A DNA stretch of 51,706 nt from Deltaproteobacteria bacterium. GTDB taxonomy: Bacteria > Myxococcota_A > Polyangia > Haliangiales > SHYZ01. Shown piece by piece: positions 1 through 11,708 of the stretch. The position numbers and the translations under genes are program-made. A model generated the notes under the pieces. That model did no database searches, was not told where the DNA came from, and saw only the letters and a program-made list of their open reading frames with translations. Where the stretch lies: the NCBI GenBank assembly GCA_016210055.1, contig JACQUZ010000074.1, positions 1 to 51,706 of the forward strand, written 5' to 3'. Position 1 is the stretch's first letter; each line of letters begins with the position of its first letter.

Positions 1-548
1 CGAGAAGAGAGGCGATCGAGATGCTCACGCGCGGCGCAGGGCGTGGTTTCGGCTTGCATGCGCACACTCTCTCACGGGATTTTCGCACCCCCGGAAAGGC
101 CACAGGGCGGCTCGAGGACCGTGCGCGGGAAGCCCCCCTTCGGCGCCCTGCCGCTCTTCGGCCATAAGACCGGCATCGCGCGGCAGCGCTGTGCGACGAC
201 GATTCTGGCAGAGGGTCGATTCAGGCGCCCGGTTTTCGACCAACTGATGTCAAGATCAATCGGCAACAGATCAATCGACGACCTTGCGTAACGCTTCGGC
301 TACGAGGGGAACCTACTACGCGCGCCAACGCGCCTGGATCGAAGTCCAGGAACGTTGAATCCCTTGCTCGCCGAGGCCGCGTCGCGCGCATGACGAAGGT
401 CAACGGCAACGTCACGCAGACCGAGACGCTTGCGCTCGCCGGCTAGCGGCACGCGGGCAGTGGCAGCCATTCCGTGACACAATGCCGTCGGAGCCAAGCG
501 TTGAGCCCGCGCCAGAGACGAGCCCGCGAATTCCCCGCACGACCGATT
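1..548. other. No supported gene (left edge)
   Basis: I see no convincing gene in this stretch. Short open frames exist on both strands, for example a plus-strand frame at 43-291. None has a recognisable motif, hydrophobic signal or ribosome binding site, and they overlap each other in several frames as expected for GC-rich DNA. A continuation of the same frame after the stop at 291 and a short frame at 390-446 also look unlike any family I know. It may be an intergenic region or a decayed gene; no tRNA-like cloverleaf was found. Confidence 0.5.
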
Positions 549-1319
549 GTGGGTAGCCGTCATCGGGGCGCTGTGCTGCTGCTGCTTGTGGCATGCAGCC
601 AGGAATCACGCAAAACAGATGCGGAGGTCCCACCGACCGATACGGGCTTGATGAGGATTCAATACGAGAGCAGTGGACTGACCATCCAAGCATTCTTCCG
701 GCACCCAGGTGATATGGGACGACCCGCAGTCGTGTACAACCATGGGAAATTGGTCGAAGAGCAAGGTTACGAGGGAGCGAGAGCCATGGGTTACGACGTA
801 GCCGCTTTCGTCAACGCGCTTGCCGACGCCGGTTACGTTGCGGTCGCTCCGATACGTCCCAACGAGGTCTCGCGTTTTTCTGAATGGCAGCTCATCGCGC
901 AGAGCGGGCTCGAGTACCTTGCCACCCAGCGCGGGGTCGATCCGAGTCGAAGGCATGTGATCGGTTATTCCAAGGGAGGGCTTTTGACGCTCCAGAACGT
1001 CGTGGGGGACGACTCCAAGCTCGCCAGCGTTGTCCTCATGTCGGCAGCGCCTGGTCAGGGCGAGTGGGGATGGGCACCTTACGCCACCGTGGACAAGCTC
1101 CAAGCGATCGATGTCCCAGTCCTAGCCACGCTCGGCGAGGCCGAGACGGGTGATATCCCGGCCAATGCGCAGAAGCTGGTAAATGACCTTCAAGCCCTCG
1201 GGAAGCCGGCCGAGCTCAAGATCTTCGACGACCCCCATCAGCCAGCTACGCACCAGTGGTTTCATGAGATTCGGCCGGAGTATTGGCCCGATATCCTGGC
1301 CTGGCTCGAAGTCCACTGA
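549..1319 (+). CDS. Alpha/beta hydrolase lipoprotein (dienelactone-hydrolase-like)
   Basis: Probable envelope-anchored hydrolase of about 256 residues; substrate unknown. The frame is open from GTG 474, but the GTG at 549 places a short basic stretch and a hydrophobic run directly before LLVAC, a good lipobox, so I prefer 549. The nucleophile elbow GYSKG lies near residue 140, and a late His in DDPHQ, about 30 residues from the end, is the probable catalytic His. Tyr/Gly-rich strands before the elbow fit an alpha/beta hydrolase fold. It stands alone upstream of the PilZ-like gene. Family assignment is fairly safe; the reaction is not known. Confidence 0.75.
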   Translation: MGSRHRGAVLLLLVACSQESRKTDAEVPPTDTGLMRIQYESSGLTIQAFFRHPGDMGRPAVVYNHGKLVEEQGYEGARAMGYDVAAFVNALADAGYVAVAPIRPNEVSRFSEWQLIAQSGLEYLATQRGVDPSRRHVIGYSKGGLLTLQNVVGDDSKLASVVLMSAAPGQGEWGWAPYATVDKLQAIDVPVLATLGEAETGDIPANAQKLVNDLQALGKPAELKIFDDPHQPATHQWFHEIRPEYWPDILAWLEVH

Positions 1320-1434
1320 TGTCACGCCGCCCACCAGAACACGCCTCTCTCATATCGCCCACTTGCCCGAGGGCTTCGGCGACTTGGCGAAATTCGCCAG
1401 CTGGTCGTGGGAGCGCCGAGAGGGCGCTCATGCT

Positions 1435-1862
1435 GTGAGTGCCACTGACTCGCGCAATCGGCGCCATCCCCATTTGACACCCCCGCGCCACGACGTTACG
1501 TTCCCGGGCGCCGTGAACGCCCCGGCCCTGCTCGCTGTTCCGGTCGAAATCCGTGCCTTGGACGTCGGTCTCAAGGTGGATCGTGTATTTCGCCTGGCCC
1601 ATGCCATCACGCCCGAGGCCCTTCGTCTCGAGCGACCACTCCCCTTTGCGGCGGGCCGCCCCGTCGAGGCACGACTCACCCTCCCAGACGACGATCGACC
1701 AGTCACCATCATTGGGGTCGTCAAGGAGACAGCCCCTGGACCACACCGCGAGGAGCGCGTGACGGCGGGGGAGAAGTTCAACCGGCTCGTGGCGTTTACT
1801 GATATGAACGCCGAGACCCGGCAGCGCATCCTGCGCTATGTCGAAGAAAGGACGGCTGTCAC

Positions 1863-1866
<4 letters not shown>
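1435..1866 (+). CDS. PilZ-like protein lacking the c-di-GMP motifs
   Basis: About 143 residues. The frame is open from 1183, but the first 84 codons overlap the hydrolase; GTG 1435, preceded by a GAGAGGG stretch, is the likely start. The C-terminal pattern (strands with EARLTLPD, then VAFTDMNAE and a final helix [11 protein letters not shown]) resembles PilZ domains. The RxxxR and DxSxxG motifs that bind cyclic di-GMP are not apparent, so it may be a non-binding PilZ adaptor. Its stop overlaps the pccB start in GTGA (1863-1866), which implies translational coupling. Family call is moderate. Confidence 0.6.
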
Positions 1867-3469
<1,603 letters not shown>

Positions 3470-3473
<4 letters not shown>

Positions 3474-5164
3474 GAGTCGACTGTCGGCTACTGGTCTTGC
3501 TGGTCGCAGGCTGCGTGGGCTGCGTCGGCCGCGGGCGCCCCGACGTGCCGGTCGCACCGCTGCGGATTCACCCTTCGGCCTATGAGCACTACATCCGCGC
3601 GCGCAAGGCCTCCATCGAGGGGCGGCACGACGAGGCGCTCCTGCAATTCCAGCGTACGGCCGCCTTCGCGCCCGACGAAGTCGAGCCCCGAGTCGCCATC
3701 GCCGAGGAGCTCATGGCTTCGGGCCGCCTTCACGATGCCCGCTTGCACTGCGAGGCCATCCTGGCCCGGTGGCCAAGGGAGCCGCTCGCATGGCACCTGC
3801 GCGGCAACATTCATCTCCGGCAGGGGGATCTATCAGCCGCCGCAGCGGCGTTTGAGACCGCGGTGGCCCTCGATCCCCTTCGCGAGGACGCGTACCTCCA
3901 AGCCGCGTCGGCACGCGAGCAGCTCGGACAGCTTTCGCAGGCCGAGAAGCTCTTCCGCAAGCTCATCGAGCACCGTCCGCTCTCTGCCGAGGGTCAGTTC
4001 CGACTGGCCGCCACGTTGGTCGCCCGTGGTGCCTTTGACGAGGCAGAGAACCACCTTGTCAGGGCTACCTGGCTCGCCCCCGACCACCTGAACGCACGCA
4101 TCGCACTCGCCGACGTGTACCGGAGGACCGGCAAGCACGACAAGGCGACAGGCACTCTGCGGTCTGCCTTCGACCGTTCTGGCGGTGACATGGATGTCGC
4201 GCACCGCCTCGTCCTCGCCCTCCTCGCCGAGGGCGACCGCGCGAGCGCACTTGAGTTCCTTTCATCGGTCGACCAGGGTTTCCGCAGCGTGCGCGCGCAG
4301 GTGGACATCGGGTACCTCTACCTGACGGTGTTCCAGGCCGAATCGGCCCTCCGGGTCGCGATCGAGGCCCGGACGCGGGATCCTTCGTACCACGCCGCCC
4401 GCCTCCTCGAGGCGCGGGCGCTTATCCAGGTGCGACGGAGGCCCGAAGCCATTGCCGCATGCCTTTCGATCCCACGGATCTCCGTGGAGCATCCGGAGGC
4501 TGCGGCCTTGGCGGCATTCCTTCTTGGTCGCGAAGGGAAATCCGCAGAGGGCTTGGCGCTCGTTGAAGCCGCCCTGGTGAGGTCGCCAGACCATCCATCG
4601 CTCATCATTAGCCGAGCATGGCTCATCGAGCGGGATGGCGACCACGTGCAAGCTCGGTCCCTCCTCGACTCGGCCCTCAAGCGCTGGCCCGAGGACGAGC
4701 AACTTCGCCATGCCCGCGCGGAGCTCGAAGATCGCAAAGGGAGCCCGGATCAAGCGGTCGCGTTCATGCGCCCCCTTTTGGAAAGGGACCCGGACAACGT
4801 CCTCGCGCTCAACTTCGTTGGATACTCCTACGCGTCCCGGGGGATTCACCTCGACCGTGCCGAGCAAATGCTTCGCCGGGCAGTTCATCTTCAGCCGGAC
4901 GACGGTCAGGTCCTCGACAGCCTAGGATGGCTGCTTTTTCGGCAGGGAAAGCTCGACGAAGCGACCTCGACGCTCGAACGAGCCGATCGGCTCGCCCCGG
5001 GAGAACCAGAAATTCTCCTGCACCTAGGAGTCGTCTACGAAGCTCGCGGAGACTTGGTGCGTGCTCGCGACGTGTTCGCCCGGGCGCTCTCGCTCGATCC
5101 CGACGCGCGGATCCGAAAAGAGCTGGAGGAGAAGGCGCGATCGGTGGAGGCGCAGGCGAGGTAG
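3470..5164 (+). CDS. TPR-repeat lipoprotein
   Basis: About 564 residues. GTG 3470 overlaps the pccB stop (GTGA) and gives a short signal peptide ending in LVAGC, a lipobox, so the protein is probably tethered to the outer membrane with its repeats in the periplasm. From about residue 35 to the end there are ten or more tetratricopeptide repeats, with repeated patterns such as [35 protein letters not shown] and SLDPDARI. The last three repeats are the cleanest. Such proteins are scaffolds in envelope assembly; a specific partner is not known. The next gene, also a lipoprotein, follows after 58 bp. Confidence 0.85.
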
Positions 5165-5208
5165 CCGCCAGGCGAGCGTTTTTGCAAGCACCTCCCCCCA
5201 CGCTCCCT

Positions 5209-5214
5209 TATCCT
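5209..5214 (+). promoter_or_regulatory. Candidate -10 element, leaderless start
   Basis: TATCCT ends 8 nt before ATG 5223. A TTGCAA lies upstream but with a spacer of about 21 bp, so the -35 is weak. No Shine-Dalgarno sequence lies between this hexamer and the ATG. Confidence 0.35.
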
Positions 5215-5222
5215 TTCCCGAC

Positions 5223-6017
5223 ATGTCCGCCCGACTCCTGCCATGCCTCGCACTGCTGGCCTTGCTCCTCCTCTACCCTGCATGCCCTCGCCCGCGAATT
5301 CAAAGGTCTTACCCCGACCCACGCCCCGAACAAGTCCTTGCCCACCTCCAATCCCTAGAGCAGCGGGTAAGCTCGCTACGCGCAGAAACGCTCTCTGACG
5401 TGCGCCTGGGAAAAGAGAGAGCCAACCTCACGGTGCTCATCCTCGCCGCATGGGGAGGAAAACTGCGTTTCATGGCGATGAACCCCAACCAGAGCATGGC
5501 CGCCGACCTTGCGTCGGACGGGGCCCAGTACTGCTTCCTCGACGCCAACCACAACTGCGGCGAGTGCGGCCCAGCGACGAGCCAAAGCGTGGCCCGGCTC
5601 ATCCGCATCACCCTCGATCCAGAGCAGGTCGTGCCGCTCCTCCTTGGCTCCACCCCCATCTTGACCAACGCCTCGGCCAAGGTCACGTGGGACCCCGACG
5701 AGGGGCACGAAATCGTAGAGCTCGCGGCGGGTCCATTTACCCAGCGCATCGTCCTCGATGGCAAGAACCAGCGCTGGGACGTCCTCGAGTCGGTCCTACG
5801 GGAACACGGGAAGCTGGCCTGGCGGCTCCGGCACAAGGACTTCCACGAAGTGCGCGCGCCGGATGGCCAGGTGGATCGCCTCCCTGGAAAATCCCTCTTC
5901 GAAGAACCACGGGACAGCGTGCTCATCCGCTGGAAAGAGCAGGAGGTCAACGTCCCTCTGGATGAGTCCAAGTTCCGCATCGACATCCCTGCCGGGATCT
6001 CCCCCTGCCGGAAGTAA
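5223..6017 (+). CDS. Outer-membrane lipoprotein, DUF4292/LolB-like
   Basis: About 264 residues. ATG 5223 begins a classic lipoprotein signal peptide with LLLYPAC as the lipobox. The body shows the long beta-strand pattern of LolB/DUF4292-like lipid-binding folds (strands around KLRFMAMNPNQSMAADLASDG and later ILRW-like strands), and the C-terminal end has RIDIPAGISPCR. A cysteine cluster around residue 100 (YCFLDANHNCGECG) is unusual and may bind a metal or form disulfides. It sits downstream of the TPR lipoprotein but has its own promoter-like hexamer. The fold call is by pattern only. Confidence 0.6.
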   Translation: MSARLLPCLALLALLLLYPACPRPRIQRSYPDPRPEQVLAHLQSLEQRVSSLRAETLSDVRLGKERANLTVLILAAWGGKLRFMAMNPNQSMAADLASDGAQYCFLDANHNCGECGPATSQSVARLIRITLDPEQVVPLLLGSTPILTNASAKVTWDPDEGHEIVELAAGPFTQRIVLDGKNQRWDVLESVLREHGKLAWRLRHKDFHEVRAPDGQVDRLPGKSLFEEPRDSVLIRWKEQEVNVPLDESKFRIDIPAGISPCRK

Positions 6018-6020
6018 AAA

Positions 6021-6041
6021 GCAGGCTCCACGGCGGCCTGC
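6021..6041. other. Short hairpin after lipoprotein gene
   Basis: GCAGGC (6021-6026) and GCCTGC (6036-6041) form a 6-bp stem with a 9-nt loop directly after the lipoprotein stop. There is no following T-tract, so it is not a standard intrinsic terminator. Confidence 0.3.
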
Positions 6042-6062
6042 GTGCTATGTTGCGACGCCAGC

Positions 6063-7064
6063 ATGTCCGACGAGCCCGTCCTCTCGATTGAGTCGCTGGT
6101 GACGGAGTTCCGCACCGAGGCCGGAGTCGTGCGAGCCGTCGACTGCGTGTCCTTTCACCTGCCCAAGGGGAAAACCCTCGGCGTCGTGGGCGAGTCTGGC
6201 TGTGGCAAGTCGGTCACCGCGCTCAGCGTGATGCGTCTCATCCAGAACCCGCCGGGACGCATCGCAGGCGGGCGGATCGTATACCAAGGCAAGGATCTCC
6301 TGGACCTTCCCGAGCCAGAGATGCGAAAGATCCGCGGGAACAAGATCTCCATGATCTTCCAGGAACCCATGACCTCCCTGAACCCGGTCTTCACCGTAGG
6401 GGAGCAGGTGGCTGAAGCCGTGCGCCTGCACCAGAAGAAAGGACGACGCGAAGCGCTCGCCCAGGCGGTCGAGATGTTTCGCCTTGTCGGCATCCCGTCT
6501 CCCGAGGAGCGCGTGCGCGCATATCCCCACCAGCTCTCTGGGGGCATGAGGCAGAGGGTCATGATTGCCATGGCTCTTTCCTGCCATCCCGACGTGCTCA
6601 TTGCCGACGAGCCCACGACCGCCCTCGACGTGACCATCCAGGCGCAAATCCTCGAGCTCCTCGCGCGACTCCAGCGCGAGCTCGGCATGTCGATTCTTCT
6701 CATCACCCATGACCTGGGCGTGGTCGCTGAAACCTGCGAGGAGGTCGTCGTCATGTACGCAGGACGCGTGGTCGAGCGCGCCACGGCACAGAGGCTTTTC
6801 GCGAGCCCGAGGCACCACTACACGGCGGGGCTCCTGCGCTCTGTTCCTTCTTTCGATCAAGCCGGTGAGACGCGGAAGAACGGTCGGCTACAGGAAATCC
6901 CAGGCATGGTACCGCCGCTTCACTTGCTGCCCGCGGGCTGCAAGTTCCAGGATCGCTGCGGCGCCGCACAGCCGAAATGCCGCGAAATCGAGCCCCACCT
7001 GGCCCCCGCCAAGCCCGATGGCCACTTGGTTCGGTGCCACTTCCCCGTGGAGGCCCGCGCGTGA
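6063..7064 (+). CDS. Peptide ABC transporter ATPase, OppD/DppD type
   Basis: Cytoplasmic ATPase that energises oligo- or dipeptide (possibly nickel or sugar) uptake. I chose ATG 6063 rather than the upstream ATG at 6042, since family members begin just before the first strand (VLSIESL). Walker A GESGCGKS is near residue 42, the signature LSGGMRQRV near 157, Walker [13 protein letters not shown] near 178 and the switch His in ITHDLG near 214. The C-terminal oligopeptide extension with its Cys-containing stretch (GCKFQDRC) is present. The stop overlaps the partner gene start in GTGA. No permease or binding-protein gene is in the window. Confidence 0.92.
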   Translation: MSDEPVLSIESLVTEFRTEAGVVRAVDCVSFHLPKGKTLGVVGESGCGKSVTALSVMRLIQNPPGRIAGGRIVYQGKDLLDLPEPEMRKIRGNKISMIFQEPMTSLNPVFTVGEQVAEAVRLHQKKGRREALAQAVEMFRLVGIPSPEERVRAYPHQLSGGMRQRVMIAMALSCHPDVLIADEPTTALDVTIQAQILELLARLQRELGMSILLITHDLGVVAETCEEVVVMYAGRVVERATAQRLFASPRHHYTAGLLRSVPSFDQAGETRKNGRLQEIPGMVPPLHLLPAGCKFQDRCGAAQPKCREIEPHLAPAKPDGHLVRCHFPVEARA

Positions 7065-8161
7065 ACGTCGTGGCAGCTCCCACACCACAGCTTGCACCCC
7101 AGCCCTTGGTAGAGGTGGCGTCACTCGCCAAGCACTTTCCCACCACCGTCCCGTGGCCCAAGACGGGGGCCGTGCCCACACCAGGGGCTCGGCCGTTGTT
7201 CTCGTCGGGGCTCCCTGGGGCGATCTACCGGGCCTTCTCCCGCATGCCAGCGGCGGTGCGCGCGGTTGACGATGTCTCGTTCGAGATCCTGCCGGGTGAG
7301 ACTCTTGGCCTGGTCGGCGAATCGGGCTGTGGAAAGTCAACGCTGGGGCGCACGATCCTCCGGCTCGTGGAGCCCACGAGCGGGCGCATTGTGTTCGACG
7401 GCGCGGACATCACGTCGCTGCCCCCTTCTCGGCTGCGCACGTTCCGCCGCCACATGCAAATGATTTTCCAAGACCCGTACGCGTCCCTCAACCCACGCCT
7501 CACCATTGGAGCCACGCTGGCGGAGCCGCTCGAGATCCACAAGCTCGTGCGAACCAAGAGACAGCGGGAGGAACGGGTCTCTGAGCTCCTGGAAAAAGTC
7601 GGACTACGTCCCGACGCAGCGCGGCGCTACCCGCACGAGTTCTCGGGCGGACAAAGGCAACGGGTGGGGATCGCCCGTGCCCTCGCCGTGCAGCCGAAGT
7701 TCATCGTGGCAGATGAGCCGATCAGCGCGCTGGACGTGTCCATTCAGGCGCAGATCGTCAACCTGCTCTCCGACCTGCAGAAACTCGAGCGGCTGACCTA
7801 CCTCTTTATCTCCCACGACCTTCGGATCGTCCAGCACGCGTGCAACCGGGTGGCCGTCATGTACCTGGGTCGTATCGTCGAGCTTGCCCCTTCGGAGGAG
7901 CTCTACCGCGAGCCGCTTCACCCATACACCCAGGCGCTCTTGTCCGCAGTGCCCGTGCCAGATCCTGCCCGCAAGAGGCAGCGCATCATCCTCGAAGGGG
8001 ACGTGCCTAGCCCCCTTCGGCCGCCTCCCGGCTGCCCGTTCCACCCGCGCTGCCCCGTGAAGGACAAGCCGCCGGCCTGCTTTCGCGAGCTCCCGATGCT
8101 GCGCCAGGTCGGTCGAACAGGCGCGCAAGGCCAGGTTGTCGCCTGCCACGCCGCGAGCTGA
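7061..8161 (+). CDS. Peptide ABC transporter ATPase, OppF/DppF type
   Basis: Second ATPase of the heterodimer with the preceding OppD-type protein, 366 residues from GTG 7061 (4-bp overlap). Walker [10 protein letters not shown] is near residue 85, the signature FSGGQRQRV near 194, Walker [13 protein letters not shown] near 214 and the switch ISHDL follows. The C-terminal oligopeptide domain with CPFHPRCP is intact. Between the first strand and Walker A there is an extra proline- and glycine-rich stretch of about 25 residues compared with ordinary OppF proteins. The substrate is not readable without the missing membrane genes. Confidence 0.92.
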   Translation: MNVVAAPTPQLAPQPLVEVASLAKHFPTTVPWPKTGAVPTPGARPLFSSGLPGAIYRAFSRMPAAVRAVDDVSFEILPGETLGLVGESGCGKSTLGRTILRLVEPTSGRIVFDGADITSLPPSRLRTFRRHMQMIFQDPYASLNPRLTIGATLAEPLEIHKLVRTKRQREERVSELLEKVGLRPDAARRYPHEFSGGQRQRVGIARALAVQPKFIVADEPISALDVSIQAQIVNLLSDLQKLERLTYLFISHDLRIVQHACNRVAVMYLGRIVELAPSEELYREPLHPYTQALLSAVPVPDPARKRQRIILEGDVPSPLRPPPGCPFHPRCPVKDKPPACFRELPMLRQVGRTGAQGQVVACHAAS

Positions 8162-8202
8162 TAGCGAAACGCCTCGGATCTCGGTATGATGCGGCTTGGC
8201 GG

Positions 8203-11200
8203 ATGTCGACCATCCTAATTGTCGACGATGACAGGCACGCGCGAGCGCTACTGGCTCGGGTCTTCCTTCAAGACCCGACGCTCCAAAAGTATTCTGTCGA
8301 GGTTCTCGTCGCCGGTGATGGAGAAGAAGGGCTTCAGGTGCTGGGCGAGCAGAAGCCAGACGTCGTCATCTGTGACCTGCTCATGCCACGCATGGACGGG
8401 TTCCGCTTTTGCGAAGCCATGCGCAGAACACCGCACGGAATGACCACGGGGCTCATCGTGGTATCCGGGCTGTATCGCGACCCCACGGTGAGCAAGCGGA
8501 TACGCGAGGAGTTCCGCGGCGTCTTCTATACAAAGCCCTATCAGTTAAAGGACTTGGCCGCGGCGGTCGGAAAAATCCTCGCGGCGCGTGCTCAAGGACG
8601 GACCGGGACGTCGGTCATGGAGCCGCTCCCGGCGCCACCTCCCGACGTCGAGCCCCCCCCGCTCGGCCCTCTTGACGGGGACCTCGGGCACACTCCGCTC
8701 CCACGACTCCTCCTCGACCTGTTCGACGAGCGAGCCACCGGACTTCTCGAGATCCGCCGCGGAAAGATCGAAAAGAGAATCGAGATGGTGGTCGGTCATC
8801 CCACCGCCGTGTCTTCGAACCAGCGCCAGGAAGCTCTGGGGCATTTCCTGGTCTCGAAGGGCGCCATCACCGAGACGCAGCACCAGCAAGCCCTCGAGCG
8901 GGCGCGTGACGAAGGAGAAAAGCTGGGGGAAGCCCTCGTCGAGCTGGGCTTCTTGACCGCACACCATCTGAGCAAGTTCCTCACGTCGCAGGCGCGGTTC
9001 AAGATCACGGGCGCGCTCAGGTGGCCCGACGGAACATGGAGCTATCGGCCGAACCGGCATCTCCTGGAACGGGCGAGCGGCATGGCGTTGGACCCGGCCG
9101 CCGTGGTGTTCCTGGGCCTGCGCAACACCGCCAACTACGAGGAGGCCGCCCAGGCTTGCGAGCGATTGTCCGGGCGACGAATCGGGCTCACGGATCGAGG
9201 CAGAAGGCTCACCGCGCCCTTCGCTCGAGCCTTTGGCGATACCCTCCTCGCCACCCTGGAGAAACGTCCTACGGTCGAGGAACTCCTCGGAGAGTATGAC
9301 CTGAAGGCCGTCCTTCCCGCCATCGAGGCGCTTCTCCTCACGGGGTGCGCCGAGGCCTCGGAGCACTCGCGCGTCACGCTGCTCCCCAAGCCTGCGACGG
9401 AGCCACCCGTGCTCGACCTGGTCGCCGCTGCGGCGCCCCAGCCCGCTCCACAGCCGTCCGAAGGAATCCTCTATGACATGCTCTTTGGCGAGCCCCCTCA
9501 AGAAGCGGCGCCAGGCGACGGCGCTTCCGGGTCGGCCGCGGCCGATCCAGACTCGGCGGTCATCGACCTCTTGCCCCAGTCTCCTCCCATCCTCTCGGTG
9601 ATCGATGACGAGGTGGAAGGCGATGTCGATTCCGAGGCCTCGGCGGCCAGGGAACGGCTGTCAGCAGAAGCCCTCCGGGTTCAGGGCAACGACTGGTACA
9701 AGGTTCTCCGCGTGTCCCGCGACGCGACAGAGAGGCAAGTGGCCGCGTCCCACGCGGCACTCATCGATCAGTTTGCGCTCGAGCGCTACTCTCGGTTCAA
9801 CCTCGGCCCTGATTACGCCAAGCTCGATGAGCTCCACGCCGCCTACGAGCGGGCCGCCGAGGTTCTCCTCAACCCTGAGCTCAGGCAGGCCTACGACAGC
9901 CAGCTCGAAAAGACCGGAGCGCCGCCGTCACGCGAGGCGCTCGACGCCGAAATCCAGTTCCGCAAGGCGGAACAGCTCCTTGGTTCCGGAAGGTTGCAGG
10001 AGGCCATCCCGCACTTCCATGGTGCCATTCGGCTCGCCCCCAGCGTGGCGGACTACCACGCTTCGCTGGGATGGGCGCTCTTCTTGATCGAGCAGCAGAA
10101 AGAGGAGTCCGGCACAGAGGAAGGTCGAGCGGACGTCCAAGTAGAGACGAGCACGGGTCACCTCCTCCAGGCCTTAGCGATCGATCCGGATCACCCGGCC
10201 GCGCACGAGTATCTCGGGCGGGTGCTCGCGGAGACAGGCGGCGATTATTCCCGCGCGGCCCACCACCTGGAGCGCGCTCTCGACGCCACGCCACCCAGGG
10301 AAGGCGCGATGGCCGTGCTCGAGGAGCTTCGCACCCGTTACGGTGACTTCAAGCCATTGGAAAGACAGTACCGTCGACTTCTGCACCGTCTCGGGGACAG
10401 CAACAAGACGCTGGCGTTAACGACATGGGTGGCGCTGGCCAAGCTATATCGCACGCACCTGGGAGACCAGGAGGCCGCTCGCATCGCATACCAGTGCGCG
10501 GCACGGCTTTCGCCCGATGACCCTGAGATCCTCCGCACCCTCGCCGACGTAACCGCTGGGAATCCGGATCGTTTCTTGGAATACGCAGAGGTCTTGCGGG
10601 CGTATTGGCGCCTTGACCGAGGGGATGTAGGACCGGGCCTGGAGCTCATGCGCGCCGCTCTGGAGAGCAGCAGGCACGACGCCGCCTTTGTGGCGGCTTC
10701 CATCCTCACCGCCCGCGGTGCTCCCGACGAGGAAGCGGCGGCCCTGTACAAGCGGTTTCGCCCCCGCTTCCTCTTGCGCGCGCAGCGCCCCATGGACGCC
10801 GAGATATGGACGAAGGTTCGGCATCCCGAGGACGACCCGGATATCGGGGCCATCTTCGCCCTGCTCGAGCCGCTCGCCATCGAGATGTCGCCCATGTCGC
10901 TGTCCGACCTTGACGTGGGCGCGTCGAATGCCGTGTCAGAAGAGGCGCTCCCGGAGCCTTTTGCGAGGGTGCGGGCGTCCGTGGCCCACGCCTTGGGAGT
11001 CGAAGCGCCCCCCATCTACCGACGGCTGGACTTCGCCGACCAGATCCACGTCGGAGCCACGTCACCGCCGGTGCTCTTGGCGGGTCCCGATGTGCTCGGC
11101 GGCCAAAACCGGGTCGACCTGGCGTTCCGGATGGCCCGCGCCATGTCGTACCTTTATCCTGGCCGCTCACTGGGCGGCTCACGCCCCTCACGGCTGCTCA

Positions 11201-11565
11201 AGAACCTCCTCCTCGCGTGCATTTCGTTCGCGGTCCCCGGAGCCCAGTTCGACGATGCGGACGGGACCATCGCTGAGGCGAGGTTCTGGCTGGAACATGC
11301 GGACGACGAGGTAAAGGCAAGGATCGTGGACCACGTTGCGCGTGTTACCGAAAAGAAAGGAAACCTCAACTTGTCCCGCTGGGCCCGGGCGCTGGCCAGA
11401 ACCGGAGACCGAGTCGGATTGCTGCTCGCAGGGGACACGGCAGTCGCGGCCCGCGCCGTGGTGACCCTGGGGGCCGCGGACGCCGTGGATGACCTGCTCG
11501 ACTACGCCATCAGCACCGACCACCTGTCAGCGCGTGAAGCGCTCGGGATATCTATCGAAGTGTAG
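8203..11565 (+). CDS. Giant response regulator: REC, DUF4388, degenerate J domain, TPR
   Basis: 1120 residues, probably a cytoplasmic signalling scaffold. The REC domain spans about 1-125, with the acidic pair DDD, phospho-Asp in VICDLLMP and Lys in TKPYQ. A DUF4388 (PATAN-like) domain follows at about 155-300 with LPRLLLDLFDE and TGLLEIRRGK. A J-like domain at about 505-580 has WYKVLRVSRDAT but lacks the HPD tripeptide needed to stimulate Hsp70. TPR-like repeats run from about 585 to 800, and a C-terminal conserved region of unknown function fills 950-1120. TATGAT at 8185-8190 could be its -10. No output DNA-binding domain is seen. It stands alone between the transporter and thiolase genes. 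Confidence 0.85.
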   Translation: MSTILIVDDDRHARALLARVFLQDPTLQKYSVEVLVAGDGEEGLQVLGEQKPDVVICDLLMPRMDGFRFCEAMRRTPHGMTTGLIVVSGLYRDPTVSKRIREEFRGVFYTKPYQLKDLAAAVGKILAARAQGRTGTSVMEPLPAPPPDVEPPPLGPLDGDLGHTPLPRLLLDLFDERATGLLEIRRGKIEKRIEMVVGHPTAVSSNQRQEALGHFLVSKGAITETQHQQALERARDEGEKLGEALVELGFLTAHHLSKFLTSQARFKITGALRWPDGTWSYRPNRHLLERASGMALDPAAVVFLGLRNTANYEEAAQACERLSGRRIGLTDRGRRLTAPFARAFGDTLLATLEKRPTVEELLGEYDLKAVLPAIEALLLTGCAEASEHSRVTLLPKPATEPPVLDLVAAAAPQPAPQPSEGILYDMLFGEPPQEAAPGDGASGSAAADPDSAVIDLLPQSPPILSVIDDEVEGDVDSEASAARERLSAEALRVQGNDWYKVLRVSRDATERQVAASHAALIDQFALERYSRFNLGPDYAKLDELHAAYERAAEVLLNPELRQAYDSQLEKTGAPPSREALDAEIQFRKAEQLLGSGRLQEAIPHFHGAIRLAPSVADYHASLGWALFLIEQQKEESGTEEGRADVQVETSTGHLLQALAIDPDHPAAHEYLGRVLAETGGDYSRAAHHLERALDATPPREGAMAVLEELRTRYGDFKPLERQYRRLLHRLGDSNKTLALTTWVALAKLYRTHLGDQEAARIAYQCAARLSPDDPEILRTLADVTAGNPDRFLEYAEVLRAYWRLDRGDVGPGLELMRAALESSRHDAAFVAASILTARGAPDEEAAALYKRFRPRFLLRAQRPMDAEIWTKVRHPEDDPDIGAIFALLEPLAIEMSPMSLSDLDVGASNAVSEEALPEPFARVRASVAHALGVEAPPIYRRLDFADQIHVGATSPPVLLAGPDVLGGQNRVDLAFRMARAMSYLYPGRSLGGSRPSRLLKNLLLACISFAVPGAQFDDADGTIAEARFWLEHADDEVKARIVDHVARVTEKKGNLNLSRWARALARTGDRVGLLLAGDTAVAARAVVTLGAADAVDDLLDYAISTDHLSAREALGISIEV

Positions 11566-11708
11566 GCAATATCCAAGCCTTGATTTAGACTCCGCCCCAC
11601 AAGGAGCGGCGAGCGACGGCGAGGAAACAGGCGACTTCGAGCGAGGCGCAGCGGAGCGAGGTGGAGCCCCGAGCCGAAGCGAGCAGCGAATCAACAAAGG
11701 AGCACGAC
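11566..11708 (+). promoter_or_regulatory. Leader region of the thiolase operon
   Basis: This 143-bp gap is rich in repeated GAGCGA/GCGAGG words and ends with a strong AAAGGAG ribosome binding site 6 nt before ATG 11709. No hairpin terminator or clear -35/-10 pair is seen. Confidence 0.4.

Noticed and set aside
43..291. Possible gene at the left edge
   Set aside because: No motif, no ribosome binding site, and overlapping frames on both strands.
6021..6041. Rho-independent terminator
   Set aside because: The stem has no T-tract after it.
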